From the NCBI RefSeq assembly GCF_902364025.1, contig NZ_CABJCG010000011.1:178483-242482 (forward strand): DNA of 64,000 nt. Reading direction: 5' to 3'. The number at the start of each line of letters is the position of its first letter. The first letter of the stretch is position 1. Both the position numbers and the translations under genes were made by a program. Under the pieces are notes generated by a model. It saw nothing but the letters and a program-made list of their open reading frames with translations. It had not been told where the DNA came from and ran no database searches. Below, piece by piece: positions 34,381 through 41,393 of this stretch. This stretch comes from Enterocloster lavalensis (GTDB lineage Bacteria > Bacillota > Clostridia > Lachnospirales > Lachnospiraceae).

Positions 34381-34417
34381 CAGGGAGCCCCGGCCTTTGG
34401 CCAAAGCTCCCTGTTTT
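34381..34417 (+). terminator. Terminator of the RyR-TIR-AAA cassette
   Basis: CAGGGAGC (34381-34388) pairs with GCTCCCTG (34406-34413), with an inner GGCC/GGCC stem, and is followed by TTTTAT. It closes the cassette before the convergent PHP gene. Confidence 0.85.
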
Positions 34418-34428
34418 ATCTCCGTATT

Positions 34429-35157
34429 TCACAAACTCCCCAACCCCGCCAGCAGGGCCGCCACCACCCCCGCCGCCGACCGCTCCTCCACCTGAATCGT
34501 CAGCTCCGGCTCATTGATATGCTCAAGATAATGCGCATCCGAGTCGCTGATAATCCTACAACTCTCCAGATACGAATTGTCCCGCTTCAGCCCGTGCAGC
34601 TTCTTCAAATCCTTCACCTCCGCCGTGGTAAACCGGCTGTCCGGCGGGATAAAGCCCAGGTTGGCGATCAGACTGTTAGCCGTCTTGTCGATGTGGGCCG
34701 GGAACATGACCCCGTTGTAGCCCCGCACCAGCTCCCACAGCCCGTCGAAGGATATCTCCGTGGCGTTGATCAGCAGGTTGGGCTCCGTGCCGCAGACCTG
34801 ATCCGCCAGGTCGTATAGTTCCTGTTTTCCAAATATTTCCTCTTTGTTCGGAAACTTGATCAGCCGATCATACACATACCGGTCAAACTCCAAAGCCGCC
34901 TCCAGCGTCGGGAACAGGCAGACCGCGTGGACCTCCTCCGAGGTGTTGATCTCCATGCCCGGCACCGCCAGCACGCCGTATTCCTCAGCCGCGGCCAGAA
35001 ACGCCGGGCAGTTGCGGCAGGAGTTGTGGTCGGTGAGCGCCACCACGTCCAGCCCCTTGAGCGCCGCCATACCGGCGATGTTGGCGGGCGTCATGTCGTC
35101 GTCCCCGCAGGGGGACAGGCAGGAGTGGATGTGCAGGTCGTAGGTCAGATTCATCAT
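34429..35157 (-). CDS. PHP-domain metal-dependent phosphoesterase
   Basis: A 242-residue PHP protein (TrpH/YciV branch). DLHIHSCLSPCGDDDMTP (HxH plus downstream D) and ALTDHNSCRNC (TDHN) are metal-binding motifs, followed by PGMEINTSEEVHAVCLF (E, H) and FPAHIDKTANS, with DSDAHY at the C-terminus. The start overlaps the stop of the DRTGG gene (ATGA), so they are co-translated. It belongs to a conserved clostridial neighbourhood with a sensory [FeFe] hydrogenase. It may hydrolyse a nucleotide or phosphoester in a signalling loop, but this is inference. Confidence 0.88.
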   Translation of the reverse strand: MMNLTYDLHIHSCLSPCGDDDMTPANIAGMAALKGLDVVALTDHNSCRNCPAFLAAAEEYGVLAVPGMEINTSEEVHAVCLFPTLEAALEFDRYVYDRLIKFPNKEEIFGKQELYDLADQVCGTEPNLLINATEISFDGLWELVRGYNGVMFPAHIDKTANSLIANLGFIPPDSRFTTAEVKDLKKLHGLKRDNSYLESCRIISDSDAHYLEHINEPELTIQVEERSAAGVVAALLAGLGSL

Positions 35158-35486
35158 CCCAGCAGCCCGTGAACCGCCAGCGCCGCCTCAAAGATGGGCA
35201 GCTCCGTGGCCAGCACGGTAATCCCCTGCTCCACGGCTTTCTTCGCCGCCACCTCGTCCAGGGCCGCGCCCTCGGCCAGAATCACACAGGCCGCCTCCGT
35301 GAGTGTTGCCACGGCCAGCGTGTTCATATTCCCCATCACCGTCACCCAGGCGCAGCCCGCCGGCGCCTTGCCCATGGCGATGCTGAGCAGGTCGCAGCAG
35401 AAGGGCTTCGTAATCTCCCGCTCCGGCTCGTCGCCCAGGTTCACCACCCGAAACAGCTCCCTATTCACCAAATCCTGTACGGTCAT
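35154..35486 (-). CDS. DRTGG-domain protein
   Basis: About 110 residues, starting at MTVQDLVNRELFRVVN because GAGG is 9 nt upstream; a start three codons earlier would touch the site. The fold is the small DRTGG module (VVNLGDEPEREITKPFCCDLLSIAMG, then AWVTVMGNMNTLAVATLTEAACVILAEG), often annotated as HPr-kinase-related. It overlaps the 3' end of the hydrogenase gene and the start of the PHP gene. A second DRTGG gene lies at 37383-37730. DRTGG domains are thought to bind nucleotides. Here the pair brackets a hydrogenase and an HATPase gene. Confidence 0.85.
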   Translation of the reverse strand: MTVQDLVNRELFRVVNLGDEPEREITKPFCCDLLSIAMGKAPAGCAWVTVMGNMNTLAVATLTEAACVILAEGAALDEVAAKKAVEQGITVLATELPIFEAALAVHGLLG

Positions 35487-36876
35487 CCTTCTCATCCTCT
35501 TTCTTGTCCAGCAGGGACATCTCGTCGGAAATCCGCTGCAGATATTCCTTGATCAGGTTCAGCGTCTCCTTGCCTCCCCTGTTCTCTTCCAAATCGTCGG
35601 CCAGCCCGGAAATCTCCCCGGACAGCTTGTGCAAATTTTCCCGCAGATAATACACGCAGTCCCGCTCGCTGGCATTTCCCCGCACGATGTCCTCGGCCAG
35701 GGCCTTGCAGGTGGGCGCTCCGCAGGAACCGCAGTCCAGTCCCGGGAACTTCTTCACCAGCCGCTCCACCTGGTTCAGCCGTGAAAAGCTCTCCATCAGA
35801 TTGCCGCCCAGGCTGAACACCGGCTCGTACTGGACCCCGGTGGTCCAGCGGATCATGTCCTCCGGGTTGTCGTCCATGTGGCTTCTGGCCACGGGCATGT
35901 ACTTGCGCAGCCGTTTCAGCTTCACCTCCGCCACGTAGGGGTTCTCCACCGTCAGCACGCCGCCCACGCAGCCGCCGTTGCAGGCGTTGAGCTCCACGAA
36001 CCGCAGGTTGGTGAACTTCTGGTCCTCCATGTCCTCCAGCACCCGGATCACGTTCTCGATGCCATCCGCCGCCAGATAGCTCTCCGTGAACAGCCCGCTG
36101 GCCTCGCCGCCGCTGTGGCCCCAGCTGATGCCGATCTTGCCCGCGGTGCCGATCTGGGGGTAGTCCTCCTGGGAGCCCACCGCCTTCATGCAGGCCAGAA
36201 GCTTGGGGTACACGTCCTTGATGGCCAGCACCTTGTCCACCTCGCTCTTCTCCGTGCCCAGGGGCGCCTTGGCGTAGGTCACCTTGGAGGGACAGGGGGA
36301 AATGAACATGATGCCGATCTTTTCCCTTGGAAGCCCGGTCTGCTCCATGGCCCGGCGGGCCGCAAGGACCGCCGCAACCTCTACCGGCGGGTTTAAGGGC
36401 AGCAGGTGGGGGATCAGGTTGGGAAAACGGACCCGGATCAGGCGCACCACCGACGGGCAGGCCGTGCTGATCAGTGGAATCTGCCCCTCGTGCTCGGATA
36501 TGTATTGTCTGGTAGCCTCGCTGACCAGCTCCGCAGCCGCCCCAACCTCGAACACGTCGTCGAATCCCATACGGATCAGTGCGTTCAGCACAATATTTAC
36601 GTCGTCCAGGTTATTGAACTGGCTGTAGAGCGAGGGGGCGGGCAGGGCCACCGTGTACTCGTACTGGCGCATCACGTCCAGCTTGTCGTAGGTGGCGTGC
36701 TTGGCGTGATGGGGACAGACCCGGATACACTCGCCGCAGTCGATGCAGAATTTATTGTTGATGCTGGCCTTACCACCCCTCACCCTGATGGCCTCGGTGG
36801 GACACCGCTTGATGCAGTTGATGCAGCCCTTGCACAGGGCCTCATCCAGCCTTACGGAATGATAAAACTTATCCAT
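35461..36876 (-). CDS. Sensory-type [FeFe] hydrogenase-like protein (group C/D-like)
   Basis: A 471-residue protein. Two [4Fe-4S] clusters lie at residues 15-25 and 44-54 (CKGCINCIKRCP, CIDCGECIRVCP). The H-cluster domain has divergent motifs: ISTACPSVV instead of TSCSPGW, ISPCPSKVTYAKA instead of MPCxxKxxE, and ELNACNGGCVGGVL instead of the GGCxxGGGQ form. The C-terminus has an FeS motif DCGSCGAPTCKALAEDI. These variants, and the lack of a [2Fe-2S] N-terminal domain, fit the putative sensory/regulatory hydrogenase groups rather than a bulk catalyst. No PAS domain is visible, which favours group D. It is flanked by HATPase and DRTGG genes, a likely H2- or redox-sensing module. Confidence 0.85.
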   Translation of the reverse strand: MDKFYHSVRLDEALCKGCINCIKRCPTEAIRVRGGKASINNKFCIDCGECIRVCPHHAKHATYDKLDVMRQYEYTVALPAPSLYSQFNNLDDVNIVLNALIRMGFDDVFEVGAAAELVSEATRQYISEHEGQIPLISTACPSVVRLIRVRFPNLIPHLLPLNPPVEVAAVLAARRAMEQTGLPREKIGIMFISPCPSKVTYAKAPLGTEKSEVDKVLAIKDVYPKLLACMKAVGSQEDYPQIGTAGKIGISWGHSGGEASGLFTESYLAADGIENVIRVLEDMEDQKFTNLRFVELNACNGGCVGGVLTVENPYVAEVKLKRLRKYMPVARSHMDDNPEDMIRWTTGVQYEPVFSLGGNLMESFSRLNQVERLVKKFPGLDCGSCGAPTCKALAEDIVRGNASERDCVYYLRENLHKLSGEISGLADDLEENRGGKETLNLIKEYLQRISDEMSLLDKKEDEKDDRTGFGE

Positions 36877-36885
36877 TTAATCGCC

Positions 36886-37308
36886 TCAAATCTTTACTGT
36901 CATTGTGATGGTGGTGCCTTCCCCCAGACGGGTGTCGATCTCCATCTGGTCGGAGTATTTTTTCATGTTGGGCAGGCCCATGCCAGCGCCAAATCCCAGG
37001 GACCGGATCTCGTCCGGCGCTGTGGAATACCCGGCCTGCATGGCCAGCTCCACGTCCGGGATACCGGGGCCAACGTCCGCCAGCACCATGCGGATCTGCT
37101 CCGTGGTGATCTCCACCGTGATCTCCCCGCCCTTGGCGTGAATCACCATGTTGATCTCGCCCTCGTACATGGCGATGGCCACCTTGCGGATCGCGTCCGG
37201 GCTCACGCCCATCTGTTTGAGCTTACGCTTCACGTCGCTGCTGGCCTCGCCGGCTCTGGTGAAATCGTCCGGTGAAATGTGATAGGTTAAAATGATCGCG
37301 TCATCCAT
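36886..37308 (-). CDS. HATPase-domain protein (anti-sigma-factor/RsbW-like kinase)
   Basis: Starting at MDDAIILTYHISPDDF (GAAGGGA 6 nt upstream) gives 140 residues. The GHKL ATPase is shown by KVAIAMYEGEINMVIHAKGG (N box, E-N), VLADVGPGIPDVELAMQAGYSTAPDEIRSLGFGAGMGLPNMKKYSD (DxGxG and G-rich lid) and TTITMTV. It lies 9 nt upstream of the hydrogenase-like gene, between it and a DRTGG gene. It could be a serine kinase responding to the sensory hydrogenase. Confidence 0.85.
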   Translation of the reverse strand: MDDAIILTYHISPDDFTRAGEASSDVKRKLKQMGVSPDAIRKVAIAMYEGEINMVIHAKGGEITVEITTEQIRMVLADVGPGIPDVELAMQAGYSTAPDEIRSLGFGAGMGLPNMKKYSDQMEIDTRLGEGTTITMTVKI

Positions 37309-37382
37309 AATTGTTCCCTTCATTCATCAATCGTCGTTCTGTCACCCGAAACGGCGGCCCGCCTCAGGCGAATACCGGGATA

Positions 37383-37730
37383 TCAGATCGCCCCGGAGTG
37401 GAGCCCCGCCTCGTAGAGCATACCGCAGGCGGAAAACATGCGGTGTCCGGTGGCCATCACGATAAGCCCCCGCTCCTCGGCCATCTGAAGCATAGCCTCG
37501 TCCGGCTTCTTGCCGCGGACAAAAATCAGGCAGACAATGTCCAACATCTCCGCCGTGCGGATCACCTGCGCGTTGCACAGGCCCGTCAGAAGGATGGAGT
37601 GATCCTTGGAAAACGCCAGCACGTCGCTCATCATATCCGAGCCGCAGGCCGACCGGACCTCCCGGTCCAGATGATCCTCCCCCACCAATACCCTTGCGCC
37701 TAAAATGTCCCTTACCTCTCTGACTGTCAT
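37383..37730 (-). CDS. DRTGG-domain protein
   Basis: A 115-residue protein beginning MTVREVRDILGARVLVGEDHLDREVRSACGSDMMSDVLAFSKDHSILLTGLCN, the same small fold as the gene at 35154-35486. It is promoter-proximal in the minus-strand module DRTGG - HATPase - hydrogenase - DRTGG - PHP. Pairing two DRTGG units around an HATPase suggests a small signalling relay. Function is unproven. Confidence 0.85.
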   Translation of the reverse strand: MTVREVRDILGARVLVGEDHLDREVRSACGSDMMSDVLAFSKDHSILLTGLCNAQVIRTAEMLDIVCLIFVRGKKPDEAMLQMAEERGLIVMATGHRMFSACGMLYEAGLHSGAI

Positions 37731-38104
37731 ACGTTCCTCTCCCTCTTAATAGTCTGGACTTTCCTCTATATTCCGCCCGCCAGTTTTTCCCGGGGCGCGA
37801 AGATAGTTCAATGGTTTAACAATCTTGCCGCTTCCGGCATGAAAATACCGGATTTTATTCCAGATATTCCCTCCGGAAGTCCGTCTCTCACGAACGTAGT
37901 GTCCGTCTCACGCGGTCTTTCCATGTATTGGATTTAATACAATATAGTCTACCATCCATTCTATCGAATTTCAACAGGTTTCCCGGCCTTTTTCCCCATA
38001 ATTATCGTTAGATTTTTCACAGTAACGGTGGATTTTTTTTTCATTTTATGCTAAAATACTGGTACATTGCACAATGTACAACTAGTGAGGAGGTTTAATT
38101 AAAG
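37731..38104. promoter_or_regulatory. Divergent regulatory region of the two hydrogenase transcription units
   Basis: This gap separates the minus-strand sensory module from the plus-strand bifurcating hydrogenase operon. The plus-strand promoter is at 38049-38057 with a perfect dyad next to it (38062-38079). A GTATT/AATAC dyad (37925-37940) containing ATACAAT lies near possible minus-strand promoter hexamers TTGAAA (37975-37970) and TAGACT (37952-37947). GC-rich hairpins (for example CCGGAA/TTCCGG around 37835-37885) fill the remainder. Confidence 0.5.
38049..38079 (+). promoter_or_regulatory. hyd operon 1 promoter with start-point operator
   Basis: Extended -10 TGCTAAAAT (hexamer 38052-38057) with no strong -35. 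The perfect inverted repeat GTACATTGCACAATGTAC (38062-38079, 8-bp arms, 2-bp centre) covers the expected start point. It does not match the Rex box TTGTTAAnnnnTTAACAA. It is a likely repressor site for an unidentified regulator. Confidence 0.65.
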
Positions 38105-38599
38105 ATGGCTTGCAAAAAACAAACCGTTCCTTTTGCAGGAACACCTGAGCAGGAAGCGCAGCTGAAAGCTGTGATCGCCGAGCTCAAAGATCAGCCTGGT
38201 TCCCTGATGCCGGTTATGCAGAAGGCCCAGGACATTTATGGTTATCTTCCCATCGAAGTACAGACCATGATATCCGACGAAATGGGTATTCCGCTGGAAA
38301 AAGTCTACGGAGTATCCACATTTTATGCCCAGTTCGCTTTACAGCCCAAGGGCAAATACAAGATATCCGTCTGTCTCGGTACGGCCTGTTACGTAAAAGG
38401 CTCCGGAGATATCTTCAGCAAACTGGAAGAATTGCTGGGCATCACCAATGGTGAGTGCACGGCAGATGGCAAATTCTCCCTGGATTCCTGTCGATGCGTC
38501 GGCGCCTGCGGACTGGCACCCGTTATGATGATCAACGGCGAAGTGTACGGCCGGCTGACCGTGGACGATGTCCCCGGCATTTTAGCCAAGTACAACTAA
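38105..38599 (+). CDS. hydC: NuoE-like [2Fe-2S] subunit of electron-bifurcating hydrogenase (HydC/HndA)
   Basis: A 164-residue thioredoxin-like [2Fe-2S] protein. LMPVMQKAQDIYGYLPIEVQTMISDEMGIPLEKVYGVSTFYAQF and the cluster ligands CLGTACYVKGSG (C-x4-C) and CRCVGACGLAPVMMINGEVYG define NuoE/HndA. It passes electrons between the NuoF-like flavoprotein and the hydrogenase subunit. It is the first gene of a five-gene operon. The GAGGAGG site is 11 nt from ATG. Confidence 0.93.
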   Translation: MACKKQTVPFAGTPEQEAQLKAVIAELKDQPGSLMPVMQKAQDIYGYLPIEVQTMISDEMGIPLEKVYGVSTFYAQFALQPKGKYKISVCLGTACYVKGSGDIFSKLEELLGITNGECTADGKFSLDSCRCVGACGLAPVMMINGEVYGRLTVDDVPGILAKYN

Positions 38600-38603
38600 G
38601 CCT

Positions 38604-39161
38604 ATGATGACAGAAATTTCGTTAAATGTACTGGACGTGGCGGAAAACTCCACGCGGGCGGGCGCTTCCCTCGTCACCATCGAGGTAAATGTCAGCCACC
38701 CGGATGATACGCTGACCGTTGTCATTAAGGACGACGGCTGCGGAATGACCGAAGAGCAGGTCCAAAGGGTAATCGACCCGTTCTTCACCACCCGCACCAC
38801 CCGCAAGGTCGGTCTCGGGGTACCGTTTTTCAAGCTCGCCGCGGAGAGCACCGGCGGACACTTCCATATTGAATCGGAACCCGGAGTGGGAACTACTGTG
38901 ACAGCTGTCTTCGGGCTGTCCCACATTGACCGCATGCCTTTGGGAGATATCACGAGCACCATCCACAATCTGATCGTATATCATCCGGACACGGACTTTA
39001 TCTACATATACCGTTACGACGGCGCGGAATTTACGCTGGACACCCGCGAGATGCGGGAGATCCTGGGCGGAATCCCCTTAAACACGCCTGAGGTTGCCGG
39101 TTACATTTTGGAATATCTGACGGAGAACAAACAGGAAACAGACCATGGCGCGGTTATTTGA
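38604..39161 (+). CDS. HATPase-domain protein in the hydrogenase operon
   Basis: A 185-residue GHKL-type ATPase. ISLNVLDVAENSTRAGASLVTIEVNV is the N box, IKDDGCGMTEEQV the G1 box, and TTRKVGLGVPFFKLAAESTGGHFHIES the lid. No dimerisation/phospho-acceptor domain is present. It lies 4 nt after hydC and before hydD, a placement seen in clostridial bifurcating hydrogenase operons. It could regulate the enzyme or a sigma/anti-sigma pair, but no role is established from sequence. Confidence 0.85.
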   Translation: MMTEISLNVLDVAENSTRAGASLVTIEVNVSHPDDTLTVVIKDDGCGMTEEQVQRVIDPFFTTRTTRKVGLGVPFFKLAAESTGGHFHIESEPGVGTTVTAVFGLSHIDRMPLGDITSTIHNLIVYHPDTDFIYIYRYDGAEFTLDTREMREILGGIPLNTPEVAGYILEYLTENKQETDHGAVI

Positions 39162-39191
39162 GCGCCCATTCCCAAAGGAGGATAATCAGAC

Positions 39192-39569
39192 ATGAAAACT
39201 CTTGCTGAATTACAGGCAATCAGAGAGAAAATGCAGAGCCAGGTTAACCTGCGCGCCGAGGACCACAACCACATCCGCGTGGTGGTGGGTATGGCTACCT
39301 GCGGCATCGCGGCAGGCGCAAGACCGGTTCTGAATACACTGGCACAGGAGGTTCAGACCAGAGGCCTGACCGACAAGATTTCCGTTACCCAGACCGGCTG
39401 TATCGGCTTATGCCAGTACGAGCCCATCGTTGAGGTCATGGAGCCCGGAAAAGACAAAGTTACCTACGTTAAAATGAACGCCGACAAAGCCGTGGAAATT
39501 GTTGAGCGCCACCTGATCGGCGGCCATGTGGTGGAGAAGTACACCATGAGCGCCGCAGGACTTAAATAA
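39192..39569 (+). CDS. hydD: [2Fe-2S] ferredoxin-like subunit (HydD/HndB)
   Basis: A 125-residue thioredoxin-fold ferredoxin: RVVVGMATCGIAAGARPVLNTLAQEV (first Cys), SVTQTGCIGLCQYEPIVEVMEP (Cys pair) and GGHVVEKYTMSAAG at the end. This matches HndB of NADP-reducing hydrogenases. An AAAGGAGG site precedes it. Its N-terminal fold recurs at the start of HydB downstream. Confidence 0.88.
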   Translation: MKTLAELQAIREKMQSQVNLRAEDHNHIRVVVGMATCGIAAGARPVLNTLAQEVQTRGLTDKISVTQTGCIGLCQYEPIVEVMEPGKDKVTYVKMNADKAVEIVERHLIGGHVVEKYTMSAAGLK

Positions 39570-39584
39570 AAGGAGGGAAGCACC

Positions 39585-41375
39585 ATGTATCGTTCACACG
39601 TGTTAGTCTGCGGTGGTACCGGATGTACTTCCTCCGGAAGCCCGCAGATCATGGAAGCATTAAATTATGAAATCAAGAAACAGGGACTGGAGGACGAAGT
39701 GGCGGTGGTCGAGACCGGATGTCACGGACTCTGCGCCTTAGGTCCCATTATGATCGTATATCCGGACGCCACCTTCTATTCCATGGTTCAGCCCGGAGAT
39801 ATCCCGGAGATCGTGTCCGAGCACCTGTTAAAGGGCCGTGTTGTGACCCGTCTGCTGTACCAGGAGACCGTAAGCCCCACCGGCAGCATCAAGGCCCTGG
39901 CCGACACGGATTTCTATAAGAAGCAGCACCGCATCGCCCTGCGCAACTGCGGCGTGATCAACCCCGAGGACATCGAGGAGTACATAGGCACCGGCGGCTA
40001 CCAGGCCCTGGGTAAGGTTCTGACCGAGATGACCCCCGACCAGGTCATTCAGACTCTGCTGGACGCAGGCCTTCGCGGACGCGGCGGCGCTGGCTTCCCC
40101 ACCGGCTTAAAGTGGAAGCTGTGTAAACAGAACGACGCGGATCAGAAGTACGTCTGCTGTAACGCCGACGAGGGCGACCCCGGCGCGTTCATGGACCGTT
40201 CCGTGCTGGAGGGCGACCCCCACGCGCTGCTGGAAGCCATGGCCATCGCAGGCTACGCAATCGGCTCCAACCAGGGCTACGTCTACGTGCGTGCGGAGTA
40301 CCCCATCGCTGTGGACCGTCTGACCATCGCCATCAAGCAGGCCCGTGAGATGGAACTGCTGGGCAAAAACATTTTCGGAACCGGATTTGACTTTGACGTG
40401 GATATCCGCCTGGGCGCAGGCGCATTCGTCTGCGGCGAGGAGACCGCTCTGATGACCTCCATCGAGGGCAAGCGCGGCGAGCCCAGACCCAGACCTCCGT
40501 TCCCGGCTCAGAAGGGCCTGTTCGGAAAGCCCAGTATCTTAAACAACGTTGAGACCTACGCCAACATCCCGCAGATCATCTTAAACGGCCCCGAGTGGTT
40601 CGCCTCCATGGGTACCGAGAAGTCCAAGGGCACCAAGGTGTTTGCTCTGGGCGGCAAGATCAACAACACCGGCCTGGTGGAGGTTCCCATGGGCACCACC
40701 CTGCGCACGGTTGTGGACGAGATCGGCGGCGGCATCCCCGGCGGCAAGAAGTTCAAGGCGGCCCAGACCGGCGGACCTTCCGGCGGATGTATCCCGGCTG
40801 AGCACTTCGACATCCCCATCGATTACGACAACCTGTTGGCCATCGGCTCCATGATGGGTTCCGGCGGTCTGATCGTAATGGACGAGGACGACTGTATGGT
40901 GGATATCGCCAAGTTCTTCCTGGAGTTCACCGTGGAGGAGTCCTGCGGCAAATGTACCGCCTGCCGCATCGGCACCAAGCGTATGCTGGAAATTCTGGAA
41001 AAAATCACCAAGGGCACAGCTCAGATGGAAGACCTGGATAAGCTGGAAGAGCTCTGCTACTATGTAAAGGCCAACTCCCTGTGTGGTCTGGGCCAGACCG
41101 CACCCAACCCCGTACTGTCCACCCTTCATTTCTTCCGCGACGAGTATGAGGCACATATCAAGGAAAAACGCTGTCCGGCAGGCGTATGTAAGGCGCTTCT
41201 GTCTTATGTCATCGACCGCGACAAGTGCCGTGGATGTACCCTGTGCGCGCGTACCTGCCCGGCAGGCGCGATTGTCGGCAGCGTGAAGAATCCGCACGTG
41301 ATTGATCTCAACAAGTGTATCAAGTGCGGCGCTTGTATGGAGAAATGTAAGTTCGGCGCAATCTACAAGAAATAA
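39585..41375 (+). CDS. hydB: NuoF-like flavoprotein of bifurcating hydrogenase (HydB/HndC)
   Basis: A 596-residue protein. N-terminal thioredoxin-like [2Fe-2S] domain (LVCGGTGCTSSGSPQ, VVETGCHGLCALGP), then the FMN/NADH domain (DAGLRGRGGAGFPTGLKWKLCKQ, CNADEGDPGAFMDRS), SLBB and the [4Fe-4S] site SCGKCTACRIGTKRMLEIL. Unlike the second-operon paralogue it ends with a two-cluster ferredoxin domain (CRGCTLCARTCPAGAI, CIKCGACMEKCKFGAI). It oxidises or reduces NAD(H) and is the likely flavin site of electron bifurcation. Confidence 0.94.
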   Translation: MYRSHVLVCGGTGCTSSGSPQIMEALNYEIKKQGLEDEVAVVETGCHGLCALGPIMIVYPDATFYSMVQPGDIPEIVSEHLLKGRVVTRLLYQETVSPTGSIKALADTDFYKKQHRIALRNCGVINPEDIEEYIGTGGYQALGKVLTEMTPDQVIQTLLDAGLRGRGGAGFPTGLKWKLCKQNDADQKYVCCNADEGDPGAFMDRSVLEGDPHALLEAMAIAGYAIGSNQGYVYVRAEYPIAVDRLTIAIKQAREMELLGKNIFGTGFDFDVDIRLGAGAFVCGEETALMTSIEGKRGEPRPRPPFPAQKGLFGKPSILNNVETYANIPQIILNGPEWFASMGTEKSKGTKVFALGGKINNTGLVEVPMGTTLRTVVDEIGGGIPGGKKFKAAQTGGPSGGCIPAEHFDIPIDYDNLLAIGSMMGSGGLIVMDEDDCMVDIAKFFLEFTVEESCGKCTACRIGTKRMLEILEKITKGTAQMEDLDKLEELCYYVKANSLCGLGQTAPNPVLSTLHFFRDEYEAHIKEKRCPAGVCKALLSYVIDRDKCRGCTLCARTCPAGAIVGSVKNPHVIDLNKCIKCGACMEKCKFGAIYKK

Positions 41376-41393
41376 TACGGGAGGGAATAGACG

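Noticed and set aside
38030..38079. Rex (redox repressor) box before hyd operon 1
   Set aside because: The dyad GTACATTGCACAATGTAC lacks the TTGTTAA/TTAACAA arms expected for Rex.
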